Below, one piece after another: positions 43,995-54,559 of a stretch of DNA of 64,000 nt. This stretch comes from Balanoglossus misakiensis. Taxonomy: Eukaryota; Hemichordata. The notes under the pieces are model-generated. The model was not told the DNA's origin, ran no database searches, and was given only the letters and a program-made list of their open reading frames with translations. Made by a program: the position numbers and the translations under genes. How positions within the stretch are numbered: the first letter of the stretch is position 1; each line of letters opens with the position of its first letter. The DNA lies in NCBI GenBank assembly GCA_040954595.2, contig CM082591.2, forward strand, positions 10,416,001-10,480,000, read 5' to 3'.

Positions 43995-44367
43995 TTAAAC
44001 CAATGTTTTTAATTCAACACTATTTGAATCCTGTTGATATATTGATGGATGAGGATGAGTTGAATGTGTATGGTAGTGCCAGTGGTCAATATGAAAGAGA
44101 CTGTTGGCATCAACTTGCCCTAGCAATATCAATTTTTCTCTAACCTGTTTTTTACTGACAAGTCCAAGTGCCATCAATTGTATGTCTGCTAGTACATTGT
44201 ATACATGTGTGTAAGTAGAGGTGTCTTTGTGTGCAGTGTGCTTGAAAGTCTGGTAAAGATATTGACTATAGTTGTGTGTGCCTGCACAGTTCATATCTTG
44301 CAAACATATTCCTGCAATAAACTTATCCAGATGGCAGACCATAATCACTACATGTCAAGACAAATGA
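43995..44367 (-). CDS. Possible terminal exon, unknown protein
   Basis: The minus-strand ORF ends at TAA near 43995 and is open back to an acceptor-like TTTGTCTTGACATGTAG at about 44366. The translation (HLDKFIAGICLQDMNCAG, then VYNVLADIQLMALGLVSKK, then a His/Pro-rich end) has a balanced, protein-like composition unlike the shadow ORFs around it. No family recognised and no upstream exon found. It may be the last exon of a minus-strand gene of the outer element. Confidence 0.35.
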
Positions 44368-44614
44368 ATCACAATAAAGCATTAGATAGTTGAAGTTTCA
44401 ACTGCAGTTGTCATCTTTAGCATCAAAAGTAGTTCCAGGCCTAAAATACTGTGAATATGCTAATTCTAGAAATATTGACTTAAGTGATTTAAATTCAGCT
44501 TGGTATCAGTCAACACCTGATAGGGAAGGGGGTTTATCTTACTTGTGTGTACATTACTTATCTATTTCTGAGATAACAAGGGAGGGTTGGCTGCCTCTAC
44601 TTTTTAATGGAGTG

Positions 44615-45360
44615 GTAACGTAATGCGAAGAAATCATATAATCAACAACACTGCATCCGTTATGGGAAAAACATGTAAATTCTCCTGGAACATCTTGGTC
44701 CTTGCGACCATTTATAATATGTACATCAAACGTTTTGCAAAGCATTAATAGAGAGTTACCAAAATTATTTAATATTTTATCTTTAGATTTACGTGGCATG
44801 GTAAATTCGTCACACATGTATGATTCCATTGGCAAGTATTCAGTGGAGTCGTCCACAATAAAGTCATCATTCGATGAGGTCCTTGCATTAAAATCGCCAC
44901 TTAAAATAATATTTACATCTTGATAGTCTGTCAGAATATTTGTAATATATTCTTCTAAGAGGGTTATACCATTTTCATCTGATAAACTACTATATACAGT
45001 TGAGTACTCAGGTGCTATGTAGACGCAACAATATATCACATCCTTAGGGGGTGTGAAATGAAAGAAATCATTATGTAATAACAATACAACAACATCTTGT
45101 AATTGACAATGCAATTGAGTAATACCAGCAGTAACATTATCACTAGCATAGACAGCAACTCCACCTGCATTCCGTCCTCGTTTACGTATTTTCTTTCTTG
45201 GTTTGTTAAAACAGACATAACCAGGGATACTTGGTGTATCATCAATATCCAACCATGTTTCTACAAAGCCAATAATATTATACGATTTGCATGTAGACAG
45301 AAAATCTTTTAAAGACAGCTTACTTTTGAGGCCTCTTACATTCAGCGTCATTAATTTCAA
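44615..45360 (-). pseudogene. LINE endonuclease domain, truncated
   Basis: From ATG 45360: MTLNVRGLKSKLS, then GFVETWLD (catalytic Glu), IILSGDFNAR (Asp-Asn pair) and VVDYMISS (late Asp), in the order of APE-type endonucleases of non-LTR retrotransposons. Homology stops at ~44615, before the expected SDH motif, and no reverse transcriptase follows, so the 3' part is missing. The enzyme would nick target DNA to prime reverse transcription. The break point is also the best guess for the right end of the outer multi-gene element. Confidence 0.8.
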
Positions 45361-45477
45361 TGCGACTGTTGAGCTGTCACTATTTTTATTCTCTGTATTA
45401 TAGTAGGTGTGTACATCAGTGCTATTTCCATCATAATCATCCAGCTTGTTTTCAATATTCGGGCCTTGACCTAACCA

Positions 45478-45767
45478 TTATTTCGACTTATTGACAGGTT
45501 TGATATCGTCATTATTTGCGTCGTATGTATATGCTGTACCTTCAATAATAATTTTATCATAGGAGAGTTTGCAACGTTTATTGTTTTCACGGGCTTGTCT
45601 AAGAAATTTAAATAAGTTCTTTCTGGTATTACGTACACGTGCTGAAAAGTCTTCGGCGATGCGGTACTGTGTCTGTGTTCCCTTCCACTTCGACGTGGTG
45701 CGCAGCACCTGTTCTTTCTGCTTGAAACTTGCGCACTTGGCTATGATTGGTCGCGGTCTCGATCTGG
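45478..45767 (-). pseudogene. LINE ORF1 C-terminal domain
   Basis: SRSRPRPIIAKCASFKQKEQ, then EDFSARVRNTRKNLFKFLRQ, then CKLSYDKIIIEG matches the C-terminal domain of L1-type ORF1 RNA-binding proteins. It lies 117 bp upstream (minus sense) of the endonuclease ORF, as expected for ORF1-ORF2. Its N-terminal part is replaced by the 132-bp satellite, in frame. Confidence 0.75.
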
Positions 45768-46366
45768 AATTTTGTAAACAAACGAGGCTGTGTTTGGAAG
45801 CAACCATGGAAACTTTAGAACTATCCGTCGATCTACAGACTCTAGAGGAAAACTTTCTTATCCTCATAGGCCTATCATGTGTTCTGCGCATCACAACAGA
45901 ATTTTGTAAACAAACGAGGCTGTGTTTGGAAGCAACCATGGAAACTTTAGAACTATCCGTCGATCTACAGAGTCTAGTGGAAAACTTTCTTATGCGCATA
46001 GACCTATCATGTGTTCTGCGCATCACAACAGAATTTTGTAAACAAACGAGGCTGTGTTTGGAAGCATCCATGGAAACTTTAGAACTATCCGTCGATCTAC
46101 AGAGTCTAGTGGAAAATTTTCTTATCCTCATAGACCTATCATGTGTTCTGCGCATCACAACAGAATTTTGTAAACAAACGAGGCTGTGTTTGGAAGCAAC
46201 CATGGAAACTTTAGAACTATCCGTCGATCTACAGAGTCTAGTGGAAAACTTTCTTATGCGCATAGACCTATCATGTGTTCTGCGCATCCCAACAGAATTT
46301 TGTAAACAAACGAGGCTGTGTTTGGAAGCAACCATGGAAACTTTAGAACTAACCGTCGATCTACAG
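45768..46366 (-). repeat. 132-bp satellite, left part (4.5 units)
   Basis: Unit AATTTTGTAAACAAACGAGG ... CGCATCACAACAG, 132 bp, therefore open-frame preserving. Split from the main array by the BEL element. Confidence 0.95.
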
Positions 46367-46615
46367 TGGAGAAAAAAAGAACCACTCCCGTCGCTCTTAA
46401 TTTGCATTTTAACTCTTTATTTTGCATGTCAATACTTCATTTGAATATTTGGCAGGCCTAACAGTGTTGTCCCACTGCAGTTAAAGTTTTGGCCCAAGAC
46501 TTGTAAATAGTTTTTGTCTGAATGGGTCTAGGGTTCGCTTTTCGTATTGGTTCGTATCCATGGAATAAACCGTCGGTTACAGAAGACCGTGTCATCCTTG
46601 TACTTCTTCGCAACA
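46367..46615 (+). repeat. BEL 5' LTR
   Basis: Starts TGGAGAAAAAAAGAACC and ends CTTCGCAACA. Confidence 0.95.
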
Positions 46616-46617
46616 TT

Positions 46618-46634
46618 TTGGTAGCAGAGCATGG
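46618..46634 (+). promoter_or_regulatory. Primer binding site
   Basis: TTGGTAGCAGAGCATGG, two bases after the LTR. TGG start fits pairing with a tRNA CCA end; the tRNA was not identified. Confidence 0.55.
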
Positions 46635-46646
46635 TTTGAGGCAAAT

Positions 46647-47856
46647 ATGCACGAAGAACACGGATCCGGTCAGCATTTGGAGGAAGAGGTAAGAGAGGAG
46701 CAGCCCGAAGACATGGAAGCTACCGAAGAGCGAGTTGAAGACCTGAAGCAGAGCAAGTCCAGGGCCAAGGCTGTGTTCACCAGGGTGAGACATCAACTGC
46801 TGCGACTACTGGAGGAAGAAGACCCGCCCACCAGCTGCCAACAGGTTAGAGACTTTAGTCAAAATTTGGACGCTGCTGTGGAAAACGCGTTGGACATAAT
46901 GGCCAAGTTATCTGATGAGTATCAGCGGTTGAAGGATCGACAGAACCGGAGAAAAGTAAGTCAAGAAATGGACAAATTGGAAACTGAGTTTACCGAAGCA
47001 CAGAACCAAGTGCAGGACTATATACGAGCTAGTAAGGTGGACTCGTCAAGTACAGGATCAAGAAGTTCCAGCAAGGTGCATATCCGACAGCAAAAGGAAA
47101 AGGAAGCCCGTCAGCAAGTAGAAAAGATCCAAGAAGAGGTCAGACGAAAAGAATCGGAACTCGAGTATATGAAGCAACAAGTGGAAAAAGAGTGCACGTC
47201 GCAAAAAGGAATTGGATGAACAAATGCGTTATGATTATGGGCGTCTTCGAGCAGCTGAACAGGACTTGAAGGAAAGATATCGTGAACTAGAATATGAAAT
47301 AGACACTGACATTGGACTAAAATGTAATCCATCATCGGACATTGAAGCTTGCATCAGCGCGGACATGGGTGAGGTGACTCTTCATGACAATCCACCACAG
47401 CAGGAGCCGAAGGAAAAGTCTTCCCAAAGTAAAGGTATCGTACATTCTACCAATACCACTTCACATCAGGCATCCAATTCGGTTGCAATTTGTCAGGACT
47501 TGTGGAAACAACTTCAACGTGTATCAATTCCAATATTTTCGGGTGATAAGAGACTTTACGAAAGTTGGAAAGCAGCATTCTATGCATGCATCGACCAAGC
47601 CCCTGCAACGCCCGAGTACAAGCTCCTTCAACTTCGTCAATATCTGTCTGGGGAAGCTCTCAAGGTGATAGAAAATCTGGGACATTCTGCGACTGCCTAC
47701 CAAGCTGCAAAAGATAGGCTAGAACGGAAATATGGTGGGACACGTCGTCAAATCGCGTTATTTTTGGAAGATTTGGACAATGTTAAACCCATACGACCAG
47801 GAAATTGTAAAGACATTGAACGCTTTGCGGACTTGTTGGACATTGCTGTAGTTATA
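46647..47856 (+). pseudogene. BEL gag, frameshifted and truncated
   Basis: Start ATG 46647. The N-terminal ~190 residues are charged coiled coil (EEEVREEQPEDMEATEERVE). After a one-base frame change near 47190 the frame continues as the DUF1759-type capsid of BEL/Pao gags: FSGDKRLYESWKAAFYACID, LRQYLSGEALKVIENLG, YQAAKDRLERKYGG. It is cut at 47856 by the palindromic element, and the zinc-knuckle region and most of the protease are missing. Confidence 0.88.
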
Positions 47857-49846
47857 GTCCATGGGCCAGACAGGAATTTGGTATCAGAAAGATGGACAAA
47901 GCCTCACATGGTTTTTTGGAAAGGCCTATATCTCTAGATTATAAATTGGGGTGATAGCCCTGCCTATCGAGTAGCTTTCTGCATTTTTTCCCTCAAAAAC
48001 TAATGTAAGAACCTAAAAATTTCCGACCCAAATTTTGGGGGTAGGGGAACTTTAAATTGCTGTAACTCCAGCAGAACTAAAGCCAGAACAGTCATTTACC
48101 ACTCAAATTGTGTGTTTTTTAGAACTCTACCAAAATAATATATTTTGGTGGTAATTCGTTTTGAATTGAGGTCAATAGAGGTCAAAAGGTCATGAAATTT
48201 GGGTCATTCTGAACATTCGTAGTATGACTATTTCTTGAACGATTTTTTTGAACTTAAGTCTTCAAATGTCATTTACAAGATAAAATACTCTCCCAGAATC
48301 TATTTAAAACCAATAGAAAACCTTATTATTCATTTATGACCAGAAAAACACAAATAAAGAGAAACGACAGAAAGACATCCAATTTTCCACTCAGATTTAA
48401 GGGTAGGGGAAACTTAAGTTCTTGTAACTCCGGCAAAAATAAACCCAGAACAGTCATCTACCACTCAAATTGTGTGTTTTTAAGAACTCTACCAATATAA
48501 TATATTTTGGTGGTAATTCGTTTTGAATTGAGGTCAATAGAGGTCAAAAGGTCATGAAATTTGGGTCATTCTGAACATTTGTAGTATGACTATTTCTTGA
48601 ACGATTTTTTTGAACTTATAAGTCTTTAAATGTCATTTAGAAGATAAAATACTCTCCCAGAATCTATTTCAAACCAATAAAAAACCCTATTATTCAATTA
48701 CGATCAGAAAAACACAAATACAGAGATACGGAAGAATGGCACAAGACTTCAGACCCTGTTATTGGGGTAGTAGTTGTAACTCCGGCAAAAATAAAGCCAG
48801 GAAAGTCATCTACCTCTCAAATTGTGTGTTTTTTAGCACTCTAGCGATTGTATATGTATTTGTTGCAATTTTGTTTTGAATTTAGGTCAAAGAGGTCAAA
48901 AGATCACAAGATTTGGGTAATTTCGAAAAATTATGGTACGAACATATCCCGCATTAATTTTTTAAACCCATGTCTTCAAATGTCATTTATGAGATAAAAT
49001 ACTCTACACGATTTTTTTTCAGACCAATTGAAGACCTTATTATTCAATTACAATCAGAAAAAAAATTTGTAGAGAAACGGGATAATAACAAACAATTTCC
49101 CACGGATTTTGGGGTAGGTTTGGCCATCTAACAGGTAAGTATACACCCAACTGATCATGCACATATGGTGTTAAGGAGAACGGATGTGCAAATTTGTGAA
49201 CCTTTGCATGCTGCTCATGTGCACTGTACTTGTATGATGATTCCTAACAATACTACGAGAAGGGGCCATTAAGGCATTGTAGCTCTGATTGTGTATTATT
49301 GTTGGATACCATCCTACAGTGTACAGGCACAGCAGATGACAAGCCAAGCAAAGGTTCAAAAATCTGCTTATTTTTTCCCCTCGACACAATATGAGCATGA
49401 TCTATTTATATTCAGGTCCAGTATAATAAATAAAAAATGGCAAACCCATCTTCTATTCCACACAAGAGGGCTCGACGGGATTGTTTTCTCGACTGTCATG
49501 AATCCGACCATAAAGCAAGCCTCGTCACTCTACAAGATCACGCCTCCTGGATAACTTTGCTGAATACAGCTAACATACAAAAATACAAACCAATTCAGGA
49601 CCTCGCCATTGGTTTGGGCGAAGGTGAAATTCCTCAGGTGCAGTACCATCGGAAATGCCGAAGTCTCTTTACGATGAAGAAGGCTCTTGAATCTATCCTT
49701 TCTAATGAGTAGTCGTCATCAACTGAGGGAACCAATACACTGGAACGTGAAAAGAGGTCGAGCATACAAGGGTCTCGGTGTATGATCACATTTGCCTATT
49801 TTTCTCCACCACCAAGTACATGAAGGGAAGTAGGACAAGAGCTCCT
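47857..49846 (+). repeat. Left arm of 4.5 kb palindromic element
   Basis: Outer end GTCCATGGGCCAG. Inverted partner is 50448-52365, near-identical with small indels. It contains a ~355-bp tandem repeat in three units (GTAACTCC start at about 48062, 48424 and 48776), each with AGGTCA clusters, and from 49437 a transposase-derived ORF. Confidence 0.93.
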
Positions 49847-50111
49847 TAATAGGGAGTATACAAGGCCTGATATTCAAGCAGGTTCAAGTCATATGGAGGT
49901 TGATGAAAGTCAACATGATCAAGATACTAGTTATGAGGATGTCCTGCAAATTGCTCAAGAAGAGTTATTTTCTTTTATCAGAAATGATTTGTTCACAAAC
50001 CCTGAGGTAGTTCCCCTGACTGATCTATCAAACAAGTTAGTTACCAAAATGCTCCAACTTGGTGTTAAACAGGTTAACAATTCCACCAACAAAACTTGCA
50101 GCATACGCTAA
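49437..50111 (+). pseudogene. Transposase N-terminal fragment
   Basis: MANPSSIPHKRARRDCFLDC, then VQYHRKCRSLFTMKK, then (after a TAG at 49710 and frame changes) CLFCSTTKYMKG-type residues, then SYEDVLQIAQEELFSFIRND. Cys/His spacing suggests a zinc-binding N-terminus like those on transposon-linked proteins with a later RNase H-like body. Only the N-terminal part is present; coding fades into the palindrome centre. The zinc part is duplicated in the right arm (50668-50408, minus). Confidence 0.5.
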
Positions 50112-50447
50112 ATACGGAATTCAAAGGGACAATGATGTAAATGGTAGGGTGCTTGTATATCCGTCTCACTAGATATAGGTACTGTTGACCTGAAGTACAA
50201 TGCTGTAAGAAAAGAACTTCTTGCAGCAGAAAAACAATCACATGAAAGTATCATCACCACATCTGCTCTAATCCTGCTTACGCTGGTGAATATCAGGCCT
50301 TGTATAGTCCCTATAACACTTTCTATGATAGTGACCCTCAGCAGCAACCAACTCACGACTGAGAAGTGCACGAATTTTACTGTCATTTTTTCTTGTTGCT
50401 GCCTCCCTTAATGTGTTGTCCGCACGCAATTGCTGACAACGAACTTA
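49847..50447. other. Unpaired centre of palindromic element
   Basis: About 600 bp that is not inverted. The left half continues the transposase fragment (open to 50111, then out of frame AYAKYGIQRDNDVNGRVLVY). No complete gene. Confidence 0.6.
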
Positions 50448-52365
50448 GGAGCTCTTGTCCTACTTCCCTTCATGTACTTGGTGGTGGAGCAAAATAGGCA
50501 AATATGATCGTACACCCGAGACCCTTGTATGCTCGACCTCTTTTCACGTTCCAGTGTATTGGTTCCCTCAGTTGATGACGACTGCTCTTTAGAAAGGATA
50601 GATTCAAGAGCCTTTTTCATCGTAAAGAGACTTCTGCATTTCCGATCGTACTGCACCTGGAATTTCACCTTCGCCTAAACCAATGGCGAGGTCCTGAATT
50701 GGTTTGTATTTTTGTATGTTAGCTGTATTCAGCAAAGTTATCCAGGAGGCGTGATCTTGTAGAGTGACGAGGCCATTTTTTTATTTATTATACTGGACCT
50801 GAATATAAAGAGATCATGCTCATATTGTGTTGAGGAAAAAAAATAAGCAGATTTTTGAACCTTTCCTTGGCTTGTCATCTGCTGTGCCTGTACACTGTAG
50901 GATGGTATCCAACAATAATACACAATCAGAGCTACAATGCTATAATGGCCCCTTCTCGTAGTATTGTTAGGAATCATCATACAAGTACAGTGCACATGAG
51001 CAGCATGCAAAGGTTCACAAATTTGCACATCCGTTCTCCTAAACACCATATGTGCATGATCAGTTGGGTGTATACTTACCTGTTAGATGGCCAAACCTAC
51101 CCCAAAATCCGTGGGAAATTGTTTGTTATTATCCCGTTTCTCTACTAATTTTTTTTCTGATTGTAATTGAATAATAAGGTCTTCAATTGGTCTGAAAAAA
51201 AATCGTGTAGAGTATTTTATCTCATAAATGACATTTGAAGACTTGGGTTTAAAAAATTAATGCGGGAAATGTTCGTACCATAATTTTTCGAAATTACCCA
51301 AATCTTGTGATCTTTTGACCTCTTTGACCTAAATTCAAAACAAAATTGCAACAAATACATATACAATCGCTAGAGTGCTAAAAAACACACAATTTGAGAG
51401 GTAGATGACTTTTCTGGCTTTATTTTTGCCGGAGTTACAACTACTACCCCAATAACAGGGTCTGAAGTCTTGTGCCATTCTTCCGTATCTCTGTATTTGT
51501 GTTTTTCTGATCGTAATTGAATAATAGGGTTTTTTATTGGTTTGAAATAGATTCTGGGAGAGTATTTTATCTTCTAAATGACATTTAAAGACTTAAGTTA
51601 AAAAAAATCGTTCAAGAAATAGTCATACTACAAATGTTCAGAATGACCCAAATTTCATGACCTTTTGACCTCTATTGGCCTTAATTCAAAACGAATTACC
51701 ACCAAAATATATTATATTGGTAGAGTTCTAAAAAACACACAATTTGAGTGGTAGATGACTGTTCTGGGTTTATTTTTGCCGGAGTTACAAGAACTTAAGT
51801 TTCCCCTACCCTTAAATCTGAGTGGAAAATTGGATGTCTTTCTGTCGTTTCTCTTTATTTGTGTTTTTCTGGTCATAAATGAATAATAAGGTTTTCTATT
51901 GGTTTGAAATAGATTCTGGGAGAGTATTTTATCTTGTAAATGACATTTAAAGACTTAAGTTCAAAACAATCGTTCAAGAAATAGTCATACTACAAATGTT
52001 CAGAATGACCCAAATTTCATGACCTTTTGACCTCTATTGACCTCAATTCAAAACGAATTACCACCAAAATATATTATTTTGGTAGAGTTCTAAAAAACAC
52101 ACAATTTGAGTGGTAAATGACTGTTCTGGCTTTAGTTTTGCTGGAGTTACAGCAATTTAAATTTCCCCTACCCTCAAAATTTGGGTCGGAAATTTTTAGG
52201 TTCTTACATTAGTTTTTGAGGGAAAAAATGCAGAAAGCTACTCGATAGGCAGGGCTATCACCCCAATTTATAATCTAGAGATATAGGCCTTTCCAAAAAT
52301 CTATGTGAGGCTTTTTCCATCTTTCTGATACCAATTTATGAAAAATGGGGTCCTGGCCCATGGAC
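50448..52365 (-). repeat. Right arm of 4.5 kb palindromic element
   Basis: Reverse complement of 47857-49846, outer end CCTGGCCCATGGAC followed by TA. With TA before the left end (47855-47856) a 2-bp TA duplication is possible. Confidence 0.93.
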
Positions 52366-52390
52366 TAATACCCAACCGATATCTGTCAAT

Positions 52391-54553
52391 GTGCTCAACG
52401 GACATCTGAAAACTTTCCAAACAACTCCAGTAGAAGTTGGACTCGAGAGCATCAATGGAGACGTGGACATGAGCATCTGCGCATTTACAACGGACAGAGT
52501 AACAGGTAACATGCGTGTGATAGACTGGAGATCTCGAAATGAAAAATGGTCTCATCTGAAAGGAATAGACTTTCCGAAGCTCGGCGCCAGGCCAATCGTT
52601 GATATTCTTATTGGTCTGGATTACGCTGATCTGCATTACTCCTTCAGGGACATCAGAGGGAAACCAGGTGAGCCCATTGCACGACTTACACCATTAGGTT
52701 GGACTTGTATCGGCAATCCAGACGGTAACCAGGGGCGTCCTCTACAAACGCACTTTGTAAAAACTTACTTTGTTCAAGACCAAAACAAGTTAGAAGACCT
52801 AAATTCTACTCTGAGGAAATTCTGGGAGATCGATAATCTACCTAGCCCAGCAGAAAGTTTGAATGTGTCTCTGGACGATCGAACTGCACTAGAACTTGCC
52901 AACAGATCACTAAAACTACAAAATGGCCGATACCAGGTGGGAATCCCATGGAGAGAAGATGCCCGAGAATTGCCTGATAACTATGATATGGCATTACGAC
53001 GATTAGAGAACACTGAGAAACGGTTAGTGAAGGATCCGCAAGTTGCCACAGCATATTCAACTACCTTGAATCAATACATCGAGAAGGGCTACATCCGAAA
53101 GGTTCCCCAGAGTGAGAGAAAACCAGAGAACAAGTGGTACCTGCCTCATTTTCCAGTAGTGCGGCCTGATAAAGCAACGACGAAGACACGCATTGTGTTT
53201 GATGCATCTGCAAGATATCAAGGGATCTCTCTGAATGATGTCATCTATCAAGGACCAAAGTTACAACCTGACTTATTCGATGTGTTGCTCCGTTTTCGAC
53301 GACATCCTGTGGCCGTGGTGAGTGATATAGCAGAGATGTACCTGAGGATAGAAATTCCGCCTGACGACCGAGTCTTTCATCGATTCCTGTGGAGAGACCT
53401 GAATCAACAGGAAGTACCAGATGAGTATGAATTTAGCAGAGTTGTTTTTGGAGTGAACTCTTCTCCATTCTTGGCGCAGTTCGTGACACAAACTCATGCA
53501 AAGTCGCATGCCAATGATCTTCCAATGGCTGCAGAGACTGTATTGAAATCTACATACATGGATGACAGCATGGACTCAGTAAAAAATGAACAGCAAGCTG
53601 TCAGACTATACAACGAGTTGTCCGAACTTTGGGAGATGGCTGGAATGCATGCACGTAAGTGGTTGTCCAATTCAGCGACTGTGTTAGAGAAAATACCTAC
53701 CAAAGACAGAGCATGCGAAGTGGATCTGGATCAAGGTGAGCTACCTTCAATAAAGACTCTTGGTATCTGGTGGATAGCTGAAGAAGATGTATTCACCTTC
53801 AGAGCAAATCCTCCCAACCATGAGTACGTAATCACAAAGCGCAACTTCCTGAAGAAGATTGCCACGTTATTCGATCCACTGGGCTTTCTGGCACCATTCA
53901 TTATCCGAGCAAAAGTACTACTTCAAGACATGTGGGCCGCGGGGCTGGATTGGGACAGTGATCCTGGCAACAACCTCACCACCAGAGCTCGAAAATGGTT
54001 CAATGAATTGACGGATCTGGAGAACATAAAAGTTCCAAGATGTTTACAAGCGCCAAATGAGCTAGCGTCAATGACCTTGCATGTATTTGTAGATGCCTCC
54101 CAGGATGCCTATGGTGCCGTCGTCTATGCAAGAAATGAATATGAAGACGCCACAGTTTCTCATCATATGATAGCAGCAAAAACTCGAGTGGCACCCCTGA
54201 CAAGCATCAGTATTCCTCGCCTTGAACTAATGGGAGCCATTCTTGGACTACGATTATCCGAATCGATTGCAGAAGCACTTGGTATTAGTCTGACTGAGGT
54301 CGTATTTTGGTCAGACAGCATGAATGTCCTGTGGTGGATCAGAAGTCGGAGCCGGAAGTTCAAGCCCTTTGTTGCAAACAGAGTTGGAGAAATCCAAGGA
54401 TCTACAAACCCTGACCAATGGAGGTACGTGTCCACAAAAGAAAACCCAGCTGACTTGGTTACTAGAGGGATAACGGCGATAGATCTAGCTCATGAAGATC
54501 TCTGGTGGAAAGGACCAGAATTCCTTGCGAAATCTCCATCAGATTGGCCATAA
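52391..54553 (+). pseudogene. BEL pol: protease remnant, RT, RNase H
   Basis: Opens with the end of the retropepsin-like domain (VDILIGLDYADL). RT follows: IVFDASARYQGISLNDVIYQ, VSDIAEMYLRIEI (first Asp), FGVNSSPFLAQF, and STYMDDSMDS with catalytic YMDD. RNase H: LHVFVDASQDAYGAVVYA, PRLELMGAILGLRL, VVFWSDSMNVLWW and STKENPADLVTRG, the Pao/A17-type arrangement. The frame is open for 720 codons. TAA at 54551-54553 then interrupts a frame that continues at once into the integrase, so pol is one point mutation from being continuous on this side, but its 5' part is lost to the palindromic insertion. Confidence 0.92.
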
Positions 54554-54559
54554 AACCCT

